NCBI RefSeq assembly: GCF_014905175.1
Contig: NC_057790.1
Location: 6,572,001 to 6,636,000 of the forward strand
Direction of reading: 5' to 3'
DNA length: 64,000 nt
Source: Aphidius gifuensis
Lineage: Eukaryota > Arthropoda > Insecta > Hymenoptera > Braconidae
Shown here: one piece after another, positions 10,572-23,720 of the stretch
Layout of the letters: each line of letters opens with the position of its first letter
How positions within the stretch are numbered: the stretch's first letter is position 1
Notes under the pieces: model-generated
Told to the model about the DNA's origin: nothing
What the model saw: the letters and a program-made list of their open reading frames with translations, nothing else
Database searches by the model: none
Program-made: the position numbers and the translations under genes

Positions 10572-12452
10572 ATGTAATTAAATTATTGTTTACTTTTTTC
10601 TAATTTATTTTTAAAAACACATACAAAATACGTTGCCAAGTCAATAAAATTGTAAAGACATTTTAAAAGAACATTATTATTATAACTCATTTTCTATAGT
10701 ACTGGAAATCATAAAAACTCGAATGGCAATTTTAACATTTTTGTAAAAAGAAGTCTAAAAATAAATATACTTCTTAAATATTTTTTGTATTGAATAATTA
10801 TTTTTACGTTCAAAAAACGTGTCAGTTATGGTTTATTCTTACAAATTTGTGAGTAAGGTAAATTCTTGAACATGACAATCGCATCTTATTGAAGATATAT
10901 TTTTTCAATAAATAATCTTCAACAAAAATAAATTGATTGAATAAATAAATTGTTTACATTAACAAATATTTCTAAGGATTTGTCGAAACGAAAAAAAAAA
11001 TGTCATACTTCAAAAACTGACAATAAATTACAGCACAGTTATTCAGCACTTCGTTTGTTATTATTTATATAATATATAATTTTTATTTACAGTTCTAAAC
11101 TTTTGACTAGTTTCAACGGACACTAATTTAAAATGAACAAAATATTTACTAAAATAATATATTGTCAATAAGATGCGATTGTCGAGTTCAAGAATTTACC
11201 TTACATATTTTTATTGTTTACAGATAATTAAAAGTATTGCTGAAATATCTAAGGTGTTAAGGTAGTTAAGTGGTCAGATTGAAATATATTGTCGTGATAT
11301 TTTATATTTTATTGCTTTATTATTAATAAATTTGACAAGTAATTTCATCTTTAATTCAAAAATGAACAAGTTTATATTGCTAATTTATTTTATAAAATTA
11401 TAAAAATTTATTTGATATGAAATTTTCATCAAGTATGAGAAAAAAAAATAATACTTAATCTGAACAAAAAAAAAAAAAAAACAAAGTGTTTTTTACAAAA
11501 AAGTCAACTATTTGAAATTGTCACTATAATTGTGTGTATATTAATTTAGATATGACACTAGAAAGTCAAGTAAGTATATTTACTATTAAAATTTTTAAAA
11601 TTAAAAAAACTTGACAAAAACTTAGTCATGCTATCAAAGATATAGATTCATATCCTCGATTATCAATGACAAATTTAAATGACACTAATGAGTTACGTAA
11701 TACCTGACAATTTTTTTTAGAAAATATACTCAATGTATTATAAAAATAAATATTTTGAATAACATACACATGTTTTTAGTAAAATTATATTTAAATATCA
11801 TGAACAAATGTAAAAGGTAGATCTAAAAATTCCTCAATTAGACATTTAAATTTTAATAAATGAACGAAAAAAAAACATATAAAAATAAATAAATTCAATG
11901 TACGCATCAATCAAAGACATCAATATTTTTATTATTTTGTAATTCAAAAATAACATATAATTATTTTCAAACTAACATATCAATTGTGAAAAAATGTTTT
12001 TTTTTTTTTCATCAAATACAAAATAATGATAATACATGATAACTAAAAATTATATAGGTAAATTATATTCAAATTAAATTTTTTGACTTATCGGAATTTC
12101 AAAGTTGGCAAACTGTAATTACCGCTTATACGGAAATCTTTGAGGTCATTATTATTATTTTTTTTTTCATTAGAAAGAGCAGAAAAATTGCAATACATTT
12201 ACGTGTGATTTTTTTGATATTTTACTTGTTAAATATATTTTCTTTTTCTCTGTCTTTCTTCGCCTCTCTTGTGACTATAAAAATTAATTTATAAAAATAT
12301 TAAAATTGCCATTCGAGTTTTTATGATTTCAAGTAATATAGAAAACGAGTTACAATAATAATGTTCTTTTACAATGTCAATGACTTGAAAACGTATTTTG
12401 TTTGTGTTTTTGAAAATAAATTAGAAAAAGGTAAACGATAATTTAATTATAT
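10572..12452. other. Long AT-rich spacer between convergent genes
   Basis: It holds the facing 3' flanks of copies C and D. The word GCGATTGTC (near 11175) and its inverse (near 10878) form an inverted pair about 300 bp apart, as expected where two copies of the same 3' flank face each other. Segments around 12170-12300 recur at 36870 and 44540. No ORF beyond chance length is seen. Confidence 0.45.
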
Positions 12453-14377
12453 CTATTCAACAACCAACCATTGAGATTTAATTATTGACTTAGAAGCTTG
12501 GATTATTGACGGTTCAGAATCTGTTATGTGTAAAATAATACCATTTGTACGATTTTTAGTTGCCTGATCAGCAGCAATAACCAGGTTAATTGTAATATTA
12601 TTTATACCCCAGACACTAATCTTTTCAAGATCTGGGTTATTTTTAATAAGTTGAATGATACCAGCTTCAGTAAGTTTCCCGCAATAAGCACAATGCAATT
12701 CTTTTAATCTTTTGAATTTATTAATGCAGCTGTCTGTAATATCAAGATATCTTACATCTAGTTTTTGTAAATTTTCCAACTTTGTTAAAGCAACGAGAGC
12801 TGTTTCAGTAATAGCCTTGCAATTTCGGATATGTAAACTCTTTAGATTTTTACAATTGTTAGCAATAGCGATAATTGTACTATCTTTAAGATATTTTCCC
12901 ATAGACAAGTTTAGATGTTCAAGATATTGTAACTTTGATATCTCATCAAGAACAGACGGAAAAGAAGAAGGGTCATCATAAATAGAACCAAAAGGAATAT
13001 CTAAACGTTTAAGTTTTTTACAATTATTTGAAATTGCGATAATTGATTCCTCTTTTAGCGTAACGAAACCATGCAACAATAAACATTCAAGATTTTTCAA
13101 CTTTGTTAACTTTTTCAAAGGAGCATCATACATAATTTGATGAAGACTATGTATCCTCAAGTCTTTCAAATTCTTGCAATATTGAACAATTGTATTTGCT
13201 AAGTTAGGCATCATAATACAAGTAATAGCAAGATATTGTAAGTTTTGTAAGTTAATCCAGTTTTTTAGAGAAGTTTCAGCTACATTATAGCTAGGACCAA
13301 ATGGAATATGAAGATGTTTCAGATTTTTGCATGTACAAGAAATAGTATTGAGTACTTTTGTAGAGAGGATATCTACATGCTCATTTCTAGTACTGCCTAT
13401 TTCTAGGTTAATATATTCCAAATTAACGAGTTTATTGAATAGAGAAAAACCTATGCATATGTCATACAGTTGAATGTTAAGATGAACAAGTGTTGTTTTT
13501 TCAGCTATTTCATGAAAAATGTTTCTTGGACAGACGAAATGTATCGTCAATTTTTGAAGATTTTTAAATTTTTTAAGAGTCTGAAAGCAATAGAAATTTA
13601 TATAAATAATTTGTATTTAATTGATATTTTTGGTTATCACTGGTGACACACAAAAAAACTGTTGGTACTCAATAACAACTTACCAGAGAAAATGTTTCAT
13701 GTCGTCGCAACGAAGAAAATAAATGAATTTCATTAATTTCTTCTGGAAGACTATTAATTATTGCAAAGAGATTAATTGGTTCATCATCGTATTTACTATT
13801 CACTTTTATTTTTATGCATTTTAATTTATCTAACTGTGTAAATGCTTGAATAAAGCGATCAGCATTATACAACAATGAATTGTTGTTAAATTCACATTCA
13901 AGACTTGTTAAATTTTTACAATGATAACCAACAAATGGCATGATACTTGAATCGCAAATATTTGAGAGAGACAGTTCTTTTAAATAATTACCACACATTA
14001 ATAATATTTTCTCGAGGTATGATTGTGTCAACAAACGGTTATCATAAGAACGTCCAATCGATGATTCACATTTGTATTTTTTAATGTTATACCAAGCTAG
14101 TTGACATGCCTCTTTCCATTCGATACAAACTAGAATAAAACGTATTCAATTTAAAAGTTAATAATAAAAAACATTGTTATTTTATCAACAAAAAAGAAAC
14201 TTTATTTTGATGACAATATATACCTTTTTCCATGTCTATTCTGTCTGGTACTGGTAGCAACATGAAGATTTTTGCTAATGAGTCGTAATCCAGTGAATTG
14301 ATGACAACTTTTTGATCCTTGTCATCATCATCAGAGGTTTGTTGATTTTTTTCAACAAATATTTTTTTTGCACTCAT
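12453..14377 (-). CDS. F-box/LRR protein, copy D (3 exons, intact)
   Basis: Exons are 14224-14377, 13684-14129 and 12453-13580, giving 575 residues. The acidic N-terminus (SDDDDKDQK) is followed by an F-box split after DMEK; exon 2 opens VCIEWKEACQLAWYN. Exon 2 is 6 nt shorter than in copies B and C, in frame (RRHETFSL end). The last LRRs (FKRLKELHCAYCGKLT) are almost the same as in the copy at 37111, though the N-terminal halves of these two differ. Both introns have good GT-AG borders. Intracellular SCF receptor function is inferred from the domain order. Confidence 0.85.
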
Positions 14378-14720
14378 TCTAAATAAACTTTGATAATGCT
14401 TTTTCGAGAACCTGAAACCTATTAATTTAGTATTAAATACAAAAAAATATGTTGTTGAGTCTTGCTTTTTTTTTTTTTGTTTATTAACAAAAGTCTAAAT
14501 TTTTATTTATAACCCATTTGAAGGTTAAAAACACGTGGATCACAATTTTTTTTTTTTTTAATAATAGCTTCCTTTCAACAAAATCTTTACCTGGAACTCC
14601 AGGTGAACGGTTCCCTGCAGCTTTTTCAATAAATTCATAATTGTCGATAAGTAAAACTCTACTGATCGACAAAATAATAGTCGATAATTTTTCAGCTAGA
14701 TGGCCGCTTATATAATAATT
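14378..14720 (-). promoter_or_regulatory. Promoter and leader of copy D
   Basis: Minus strand: TATATAAG at 14707-14714, donor GTAAAG near 14585-14590, CACGTG at 14532-14537, TATAAATA at 14504-14511. The region next to the ATG lacks the TTTTTACAG acceptor of copy B and has only ATCAAAG, so leader splicing here is less certain. Confidence 0.45.
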
Positions 14721-15505
14721 GTTTTTATAACAATTTAAAAATTATGAAATGTTTCAACATCAATTTTCCTTTAATGGAGGACTTGGTCACTTTTTTTTTT
14801 TTAATGTTTGACATCCATTTATTCATTTTGAAACTAAATTTTTTTTGTTTATTTGTTTACACCTTTATCTATCATATATACATTTACAATTTTTATGGAT
14901 TTTTTTTTCATTTACCATAAATTGATTAGTTTCACTTTTATGTATACCCACTTTCCTTGTTAATAATTACTCCAGTTTGAAAAAAATTTTGAAGATAATG
15001 TTTTTTTAATATTTTTATTGTGTACAGATAATAAAAAGCATTGCTGAAATGTCTGAGCTGTTAATGTAATGCATCAAACACAATTATTAAAACTGGAACA
15101 AAAAAAAAAAATGATTAAATTGGATTGTCATTGGAGACAGAATCATTTTTGATTACAGTGAGTTAATTATTTTCATTTTCTAAAGCTAAAGTATATTCTC
15201 AAATTTACTTAATGATAATTTATTATTTTGTTAGAGTTGCCATCAACCTATTATCCATGATGAAAAAACTAATCTCGTTAAAATCTGCAAAAGCTTAAAC
15301 GATGAAAAAAATTTGACAAATAATTTTATTTTCCATTTAAAAATCAATAAGTTTATAATTATTGGTATTTATTTTTTGAATTAATTTTCTCTTATCGATA
15401 TGTTGTTAATAAATTTTTATATAACTGTTGATCTATCAACTTATTTTGTAAATTAAATTTTTTAGAAAAAAAAAATTTCTAATTATTCAATTTTTATTTA
15501 TTCAG
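14721..15505. other. AT-rich intergenic DNA
   Basis: Repeats the upstream block also found at 47770-48060 and 50440-51010 (word TTGCCATCAACCTATTATCC near 15236). No gene is seen. Confidence 0.45.
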
Positions 15506-16198
15506 GACGTATTAACATTGGAACTTCTGTTCGACCATTAAATGTACATGACATTAATGAAATTGAAACATATCCCTATAATTGTTGTAATGAAGAATAA
15601 TCATCATGAATTTGTGTTGAGTTATTTTCAGTATATATGTATAAATTAGAACTGATAAAAAAAGTGTCATTGATCCAAGATCTTATAGATCAATTTTAAA
15701 GCAATTAGAAAAGGAAGAAAATGATGCAACTGATAATTTAATTGATACCGTTATGTTATTGAATGATGATGTCTTAAAAACTGGTCAATTAAATGAAGTT
15801 AAAATTCAACATATGTAGAACAATTTGCCTTAATCAATCCAAATTCACAATTGCTACTCGTTAAAAATTTTCTACTTGTGCCAATTAAATCAACAACTTG
15901 TATTGCGAATGAAAAAATTGATTCATGTGTAGAAAAACTCATAGAATTATTTCCAATTCCAAAAAGAGAAAGACTTTGGAAAATAATAATACAACAGCTA
16001 TGTAATGATTTTCTATTTTTATTATTTTACATAATTAGATAAGTGGTTTTTAAAAAATTTTATATTCATTATTTGTTTGTGTAGGGATGTAGAAGAGGTA
16101 CAAGATGCACCAGCTCAGAATATAAATATACTCCAATTTCAACAGACCAAGATACAACTAAAGTTGCTTCTGGAGTTGATTTAGACGATCTTGTATAA
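15506..16198 (+). pseudogene. Joined fragments of two decayed genes
   Basis: 15506-15585 after TTTATTCAG reads GRINIGTSVRPLN, an exon of the YWTD-like gene. It then runs directly into intron sequence of a second gene, whose exon after TTATTTTCAG (15632) reads SVIDPRSYRSILKQLEK. Protein-like sequence continues at about 15830 (NPNSQLLLVKNFLLVP, then STTCIANEKIDSCVEKL). A last exon at 16085-16198 (DVEEVQDAPAQN, frameshifted) ends in DLDDLV and a stop. The matching last exon at 46747 keeps its frame. The second gene is not recognised. Confidence 0.45.
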
Positions 16199-16822
16199 GA
16201 TTATTAATTTTTATTATACATTTATTATACATTATTTATGTATGCAGAAATTGAGAAATATCTATAATCATATGATTTTTTTCTAAGTTTGATGACTGAC
16301 GTGTTTTGTTTCTGAGGATTTAAATGGATTCAACTAAATCTTCTTGTATTTATTTTTTTATTTTAAATTAAGACACTTAATAATTAATTATTTTTGAAAT
16401 ATTATATTTTGTTCTTTTCTTTCAACGAATCTTGAGAAATATTTGTTTGGGTAAATAATTAATCAATTTGCTTTTGTTAATGATTATTTATTAAAATAAT
16501 ATATTATCAATAAAATGCGATTGTCATGTTTAAGAATTTACCATAATTGAAAATTTGTAAGTATCAACAATAACTGGCACGTTTTTTGAAGGTAAAAATA
16601 AATGTTTAATACAAAAAATATTTAAGAAGTATATTTATTTTGAGACTTGACAAAAATGTTAAAATTGCCAGTCGAGTTTTTATGATTTCAAGTACTATAG
16701 AAAACGAGTTATAATAATAATGTTCTTTTTTAAAATGTCTTTACAATTTCATTGACTCGGCAACGTATTCTGTATGTAATTTTAAAAATAAATTAGAAAG
16801 ATAAATGATAATTCAACTATAA
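16199..16822. other. 3' flank of copy E
   Basis: AT-rich, with the recurrent 3' flank words GCGATTGTCATG and AACTGGCACG near 16516-16580. No gene. Confidence 0.45.
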
Positions 16823-18751
16823 CTATTTAACAACCAACCATTGAGATTTAATAATTGACTTAAAAGCTTGTGTTAGTTCTGAATCATATTTTCGTATGTG
16901 TAAAATAATACCATTTGTCCGATGTTTAGTTGCCTGATCAGCAGCAATAACTAGGTCAATTGTAATACTATTTGTACCAAGGACACTAATCTCTTTAAGA
17001 TCTGGGTTATTTTTTATAAGTTGAATAAAACCAGCTTCAGTAAGTTTCTCGCAATAATCACAATGCAATTCTTTTAATCCTTTCAATTTACTAATAAAGC
17101 TATCTGTAATATGAAGAAAGCTTACATCTAGTTTTTGTAAATTTTCCAGCTTTGTTAAAGCAACGAGAGCTGTTTCAGTAATAGCACTGCAGCCTGCGAT
17201 TTCTAAACTTTTTAGGTTTTTACAATTATTAGCAATGGCAATAATTGTACTATCTTGAAGATATTTTCCAATCCACAATTTTAAATGTTCAAGATATTGC
17301 AGTTTTGATATCTCATCAAGAACAGATGGATAAGGAAGAGGGTTATCATGAAAAGAATAAGAAGATATTTCTAAACGTTTAAGTTTTTTACAATTGTTTG
17401 AAATTGCAATTATTGATTCCTCACTGAGTTTAATGCAATTGTGCAATAATAAACATTCAAGATTTTCCAGCTCTGTTAACTTTTTTAAAGCAGTTTTATT
17501 CGTTATGTCATGACGATTAAGTATTCTCAAATGTTTTAAATTCTTGCAATATTCAACGATTGTATTTGCTAAGTCAGGCGATATATCACAACCAATACCA
17601 AGATATTGTAAGTTTTGAAAGTTTATCCATTCTTTGAGAGGAATTTCAGCTAAACCATAAGGACCAGGTGGAATATCAAGATGTTTTAAATTTTTGCATG
17701 TACAAAATATAGTATAGAGTGCTTTTGTAGAGAGAACAGTGTGAGCTCCAAAGAAAATTCCAGGTTGCATGGGCCGCGTTAGGTCAATATGTTCTAAATT
17801 AACCAGTTTATCAAATAAAGAACACTCTCTGTGTTTATCATACAGTTGAATTTTAAAATAAACAAGTGTTGTTTTATCTGCTATTTCATAAAGAATTTTT
17901 TCTGAATAGAGGCCATGTACTGTCAATTTTTGAAGATTTTTAAATTTTTCAAAACTCTGAAAATAATAGAAATTTATTAAAATAATTTGTATTTAATTGG
18001 TACTATTGTTTGTCACTGGTGATACAAAAATAACTGTTGGTATTTAATAACAACTTACCAGAGAAAATGTTCCATGTCGTCGGAACAAAGAAAATAAATG
18101 AATTTCATCAATTTCTTCCGGAAGACTATTAATTATTGCAAAGAGATCAATTTTTCTATCATCGGATCGACAATTCACCATTATTTTTATGCATTTTAAT
18201 CTATCCAACTGTGTAAATGCCCGGACAAACCGATCAGCATTATACATCAATGAATTATTGTTAAATTCACATTCAAGACTTGTTAAATTTTTACAGTGAT
18301 AACCAAGAAATGGCATGATACTTGAATTGCAAATATCTGAGAGAGACAATTCTTTTAAATATATACCACATTTTAATAATATTTTTTCAAGATACGATTG
18401 TGTCAACAAACGGTTATCATAAGAACGTCCAATTGCTGATTCACATTTGTATTTTTTAGTGTTATACCAAGATAGTTGACATGCCTCTTTCCATTTGATA
18501 CAAACTAGAATAAAACGTTACAAATGTGAAAATTAATAATAAAAACATTGATATTTTATTGACAAAAAAGAAACTTTATTTCAATGATAATATATACCTT
18601 TTTCCATGTCTATCCTTTCTGGTATTGGCAGCAACATGAAGATTTGTGCTAATGAGTCGTAATCCAGTGAATTGATGACAACTTTTTGATCCTTGTCATC
18701 ATCATCAGAGGTTTGTTGGTCTTTCTCAATACATATTCTTTTTGCACTCAT
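16823..18751 (-). CDS. F-box/LRR protein, copy E (3 exons, intact)
   Basis: Exons are 18598-18751, 18059-18504 and 16823-17956, giving 577 residues. Exon 1 runs MSAKRICIEKDQQ to DMEK; the intron after it contains an early TGA, so only the spliced frame is long. Exon 2 opens VCIKWKEACQLSWYN. Exon 3 starts SFEKFKNLQKLTV after TTTTCAG. The C-terminal half (HITDSFISKLKGL, then CEKLTEAGFIQL and HRTNGIILHIRKYD) is nearly shared with the copy at 48187, while the N-terminal part of exon 3 (GLYSEKILYEIADK) resembles the copies at 24520 and 42055. Fourteen or so LRRs are expected. The substrate is unknown. Confidence 0.85.
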
Positions 18752-19100
18752 TCTAAGTAAACTCTAAAAATGCTGTCGTCAACTTCGTCAAGAACCTGAG
18801 GCTTATTAAACAAACAGAAAAATATGTTGTTGAATATTGTTTTTTTTTTTATATATATATTAACAAAAGTCTTTCATTTATAACCAATTTTAAGGTTATA
18901 CAAACACGCAGATCACAGTTTTGTGTTTTTTTTTTTTTTTTTATAATAAGATTTTTTTTTATCTCTCTCAACAAAATCTTTACGTGGAACTCCAGGTGAA
19001 CGGCTACCTGCAGCTTTCTCAAATTCGTAATTGTCGATAAGTAAAATTCTACTGTTCTACAAAATAATTTTAGCTAGATGGCTGCTTATTTTATAATTGT
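18752..19100 (-). promoter_or_regulatory. Promoter and leader of copy E
   Basis: Minus strand: TATAAAA at 19089-19095 and donor GTAAAG near 18979-18984. The E-box is changed to ACACGCA and the inner TATA to TATAAATG. A TTTTTAGAG acceptor lies just before the ATG. Confidence 0.4.
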
Positions 19101-19405
19101 TTTTTAATTATATAATATAAAAATTATAAAAAATCATGTTATGTATATTTCAAAATCAATTTTGTTTATTACATCTATTTATATTTATTTTAAAACTCAA
19201 ACCTTAACATTGGCTCTGATAGAGATTTCAACCATTTTTTTTGGATAGAAAAAATGATGAAAAAGTCTTGAAAAAAATCACACATATACTAAAAACCGAG
19301 TTTTATTAATTGCGCGAAAAACTTTGATGTGTTGATCGGTCAATTAATAAGTCATTAATTATAAACTTTGAAAAAATTAGATGTGGCAACGTATGGCAAG
19401 CTCAT

Positions 19406-19429
19406 ACACACACACACACACACACACAC
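19406..19429. repeat. CA microsatellite
   Basis: Twelve AC units in the promoter-distal part of the duplicated block. The same position in unit 2 (from about 56646) has a shorter run, so the array has changed length since duplication. Confidence 0.9.
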
Positions 19430-19512
19430 TCGCACTCCCATATATTGTATACGGAGCGCAGGCGCTTTACACTATATTTTTTTACAGTGTAGCCCGATCT
19501 TAATTTTGTCTG

Positions 19513-20357
19513 TGACGTCAGAAGTGAGTGACGTCACCCGCAAAACCCGCAATGAATTTGTGCATAACCTTTTTAAGGGATTTCGTCAATTTTTTTCCGA
19601 ATATGAGAATGCTTTGAAATTTATACAGTAGATTCTTTCATGTAATTTTTTGGTAATTGTTTGGAAGCTCGTTATTTTTTTATTGATTTTTGAACTTGAC
19701 AACTTTTAACATGGGCTCTTATGTTTCTCTTGTGTTTCTCAAACAATATTTCTATGAGTGCGAAAAAGGCAAAAAACAGAAGAAAAATGTTGTCTCACTC
19801 TTCGTTTTAAAAAATCGACGAAATCCCTTAAATTAATGCTTGTAAAACATTCTTATCAAATTTTTTTTATTAAATAAAATAGTCAAAATAGTAGAATAGT
19901 TCAAAAAACTAAAATATTAAGAGGACGCTGCAAGTTTTATAATAAATATCGACTAATCACAATAGCCGAAAGTTTCGACGCCATCTTGGATAGTGCAACT
20001 CAGTGCGTATAAATAGTGAGGCTAGACAACCGATATCAGCTATTGTTAAATCAACTACCGTTGGACTAGGTTGAACGTTTGCAAGTATTCATTTTAATTA
20101 TTTATTATAATTGTTATAATAATTGATTATTATTTATAAATAATCAATTGAGTCAAAGCAGTACTATTCAAATTGTAAGTACAAATTATTATTATTTTAT
20201 TAAATGTCATTTTTAGCAAGTAGATGTTTATTGTTCATCGTTCGCCACGTGGTCATTGCCACGAGGCCATATTTTTTTTTTTTTTTTACTTTTTACTCCA
20301 AGATTAATATGTTTTTATTATACCAATATTATAATATTGTTTTAACTTATTTTTCAG
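19513..20357 (+). promoter_or_regulatory. Promoter, leader exon and leader intron of divergent F-box/LRR gene 1
   Basis: Two palindromic CRE/ATF-type sites TGACGTCA (19513-19520 and 19529-19536) lie upstream of TATAAATA (20008-20015). A TCAGC initiator with its A at 20038 sits exactly 30 bp from the TATA start, a canonical insect spacing. A leader of about 137 nt ends at a GTAAGT donor (20175). The acceptor TTTTTCAG ends at 20357, 32 nt before the ATG. All of these elements are repeated at 56744-57780. Confidence 0.65.
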
Positions 20358-20389
20358 GAATTATTTCTTTATTTAAAAATAAAAGAAAC

Positions 20390-22632
20390 ATGGAATACGA
20401 AAATCCAATAAAACGCCAAAAAATTACATCATTTGATGCTGATAATTTTGATGAATATCAAGTTGAGAAAAACCTAAATGTTGATTGTCTATCCTTGGAT
20501 GTTATGGAATCGGTTAAATTCCTACGATTAGCTGACAAGATGATAATTGATAAAGGTAAATAATTGGTGATTTAATTAATATTAAACAGGAGGGTAAAAT
20601 GAACACACCTTGTACATTTAGCCCATTTAGCTAAACGTATAAAAACGTGGTCATTTTGGGGTTAACTTTTCTTTAAGGCTGCTGTCCACTGGAAAAGTTT
20701 TTGACCGTAGTTACCAAAGAAAAACCGGCCACAGAGTACGGCGCTATATTCTATGGCAGGTTTTTCTATAGAAACAGCTCAGTCTTCCACTGGTAACTGG
20801 AAAAATACTTGTTGTTTCTGGTAAGAAATGGACTTGGTCAAAGATCTTTACTAGTGGAAATTTTTTTCAAGAGAAAAAAATTAATTTTCATAAAAAATTG
20901 TCAATTATTATCTAGTGAATAATAATGTATATTTTTATTCTTTAGTTTTTCACCAACGGCAAAATGAAAAAAAATCGTACAAAACAAAAAAAATCGACAT
21001 CGCAAAATGGATAAATCAAACTGAAAATATTTTAACAAGTCTTAATATTCCGGAAAATTTATGGATCAATTCTGATTTAATAAGTCATTTAACAATAACA
21101 GAATATACATGTGATTCATCTGTCATTGAGTACATCAACAACAATTGTATCAATGTTGTTAATTTAAATTTCAAATTAAATTTAAATAAATTTGAAGAAA
21201 AACACTTGGAAGATGGTTTTAAAAATTTAAACAAATTAAAAATATTCAAAAATACAGCAATTATCGATAATTCATCACCAAAAAATGCAATTGATATGTA
21301 TCATCACCTTTTACGTACTATAAATCCAGAAATAAATGAGTTATATCTTCAAAGTAATACTTCGAATGAAATGATGATTCTACTTGCCGAAGATTTTTCA
21401 TTGGTAGGTTTATTACTTATTTATGAAAAGAAAATATTTATATATTAACACTTGTTAGTAAATTAACTTGTTAATAATAAATATTATATTTATTATTACA
21501 GATTATTAAAGAATTTGAAAACTTGTCGGATTTAACACTTCGTTATTTTGAATTGGAAAGAATAGCAATGATGGAAATTTGTAAAATGGAAAACTTGGTT
21601 TACTTGGATCTACATGGTTGTAAGTTGAATGATCAAATGCCAATACTCAATTTGATAAACTTGGAACATCTTAATTTATCATCAATCAAATATATTGAAG
21701 CAAATTTAATAAGTCAATTACCAAGATTAAATAGACTAAAACATTTTGATGTTAATAATTCAAGTCTTAGCATTGGCATGTATGACAGTATATCAAGAAT
21801 CAAAACACTTATTTATTTGGATGTAAAACATTGTTCAAATGTTGATGATGAATTTATAACAAAAGTCATTGATAATTGTAAATATTTAAAGCATCTTAAT
21901 GTTGCTTCTTGTTCATTAATATCATCATACGTACTTGGAAGAATTGGTAGATTAAATAATTTAGAAAATTTAAATCTTGATAACGTTTCAAATGTTGATA
22001 AAAATGTTATTGTTAATTTAACTGAAGATGCTCAAAAATTGAAGCTACTTGATATTTCTTATGGAGAAAATTTAACTATTTATGATATTGAACTTATTGG
22101 TAATTTAAAAGGTTTGGAAAGTTTACGTATTAATCATGTTACGAGTGTTGATGATACACTGATATCAAGTATTGTATTGAATTGCAAAAATTTACAACAT
22201 TTAGATTTGAGTTATTCATGTAATTTGAGTGAACGTGCATATTATGATATTGCGCAACTAAAATATCTTGAAAGATTAGTTGTTGTTAACAGTTTAGATG
22301 TGCAAAATGCTGTACCAGTTGAAATGATGAAATTGAAATATCTTAATTGTGCTAAATCATACAGAGTTTATGATGAACATGTTGAAAAATTTATAAAGAA
22401 TTGTCCAAATTTAGAAGAGCTAATTGTTTGTCAAAATCCAATTTCATCACGAATATTTGAAATAGCTGCGATGTTAACAAATCAACGGAAAAATAATATT
22501 CCATTGACAATATATACCAGTATTAATCTTGTAGAATTTTTTGAAGAAACAAATTGTCAAATGAATTTACTAAAATTATCAACAGAATGTGCATTTAAAG
22601 AGCATCAATTTTCATATGAACTTGATGATTAA
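20390..22632 (+). CDS. Divergent F-box/LRR-like protein, gene 1 (3 exons, intact)
   Basis: Exons are 20390-20555, 20946-21403 and 21502-22632, giving 584 residues. The ATG was chosen because it is the first after the leader acceptor and gives MEYENPIKRQKITSF, with a basic PIKRQK that could serve in nuclear import. Intron 1 is phase 1 and intron 2 phase 0, as in the main family. The F-box equivalent (LSLDVMESVKFLRLADKM, then VFHQRQ) has lost the VC..W core, so Skp1 binding is doubtful. The LRRs are clear: NLVYLDLHGCKLN, NLEHLNLSS, YLKHLNVASC, NLQHLDLSYSC. It was probably derived from the same ancestor as the array genes. Its role is unknown. Confidence 0.8.
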
Positions 22633-23720
22633 AAATGTTATTTATTTTAATATTTTTTATAATTTTGTATGTAGATGAATTTATTAATTTTATTTATTAA
22701 TAAGTACTCTGTCTAAGTACTCTGAATATATTCGTACGCAAACTGCATATATTGTTAAATTAAAATAGCTTCATATTTAAGATTAAATTGTAAAAATTTT
22801 TATTAATTATTAATGACAAATACAACAGATATTTATAAAAAAAAAAAAAACAAAAATAACAATCTACATATTTTTTTTAATTCACAAAAAAACCCTTGTT
22901 AAAGTTTAACAATTAAAAAAAAAAAATCTTAAAAAATTCTGGTAAGGGGCATGTGGCCAGCGTTACCCGTTGATAATAAAAAATTTTCAATACTCCGCCT
23001 AGGGCTATTGTTATTTTTATTGCTTAAACATGTTTTAACCGTTTTTTTTTTTTTTTTTTTCCGCGAGCTATAACTTTTGTTATAATCAAGATGGAGAGTT
23101 CGTATTAGGCTCAAATTATGCGCCTCAAAAAAATCTAGTAACGGCATTTAGGTTTTTTTTCTCTCTTAATAACGGTTTTCGAGAAAAAAAATTAAATATC
23201 AGAATTTTTTTTTTCAATTTTATAGTTTTTTTTTTTTTTTCTTAAAAACTATTATAAATGGAAAGCGGGCGATAGAGTTTTTTGAGACACATAAATTGAG
23301 CCTAATACGAAGTCTCTACTATGATTTTGCGTATAGAGTTATTTATCTTGCGCCGTTTTTATAAATTGTAAAATTTTCATATAAAAACGTATGTACTTAC
23401 TATATTAATTGAGTTACATAAATAATAATTCAAAAATAATGAAATATAAAACAGAAAAGATTTACGAACAAAAAATCTTGGGTTACTCTCTGATGGATAG
23501 TTTAGACACCACAAATTTTTAAGTAAGAAAAAAATTTTTTCAAAATTTACATTTTAGTTTTTTGATTAAAAACTATTATCAATAGAGCAAAAAACCTATT
23601 ACGCGGGCGATAGAGTTCTTCAATGCGCTTCTTTTGAGTCTAATACGAAGTCTCTTGGTTACTAAGCTATAAGTATAGATCTCTTATAGCTGAGTAGGAA
23701 ATAAAATGATTTCTTATCTG
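22633..23720. repeat. Dispersed element in the 3' flank of gene 1
   Basis: From about 22945 the sequence carries GGGGCATGTGGCCAGCGTTA, which recurs at about 55796 and 60395. Further on, TTCGTATTAGGCTCAAATT (near 23099) is answered by its inverse near 23295-23315 and again in degraded form near 23635-23655. No ORF. It looks like a non-autonomous element that travels with this locus. Confidence 0.5.

Larger units (their letters stand above)
19201..23503. repeat. Segmental duplication, unit 1
   Basis: This block, carrying promoter, gene and 3' flank of the divergent F-box/LRR gene, is repeated in the same orientation at 56441-60948 with only scattered substitutions and a few indels. The left border of the second unit coincides with the end of a TA-flanked MITE (55923-56443). 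Unit 1 has a longer CA run and lacks about 200 bp present near 56890-57220. Confidence 0.85.

Noticed and set aside
19368..19631. Coding gene over the CA repeat
   Set aside because: The frame is mostly HTHTHT from a microsatellite and is not kept in the duplicate at 56640.
20204..20390. Upstream start for the divergent gene (MSFLASRC...)
   Set aside because: This part lies in the leader intron between a GTAAGT donor and a TTTTTCAG acceptor; its counterpart in unit 2 is not conserved as protein.
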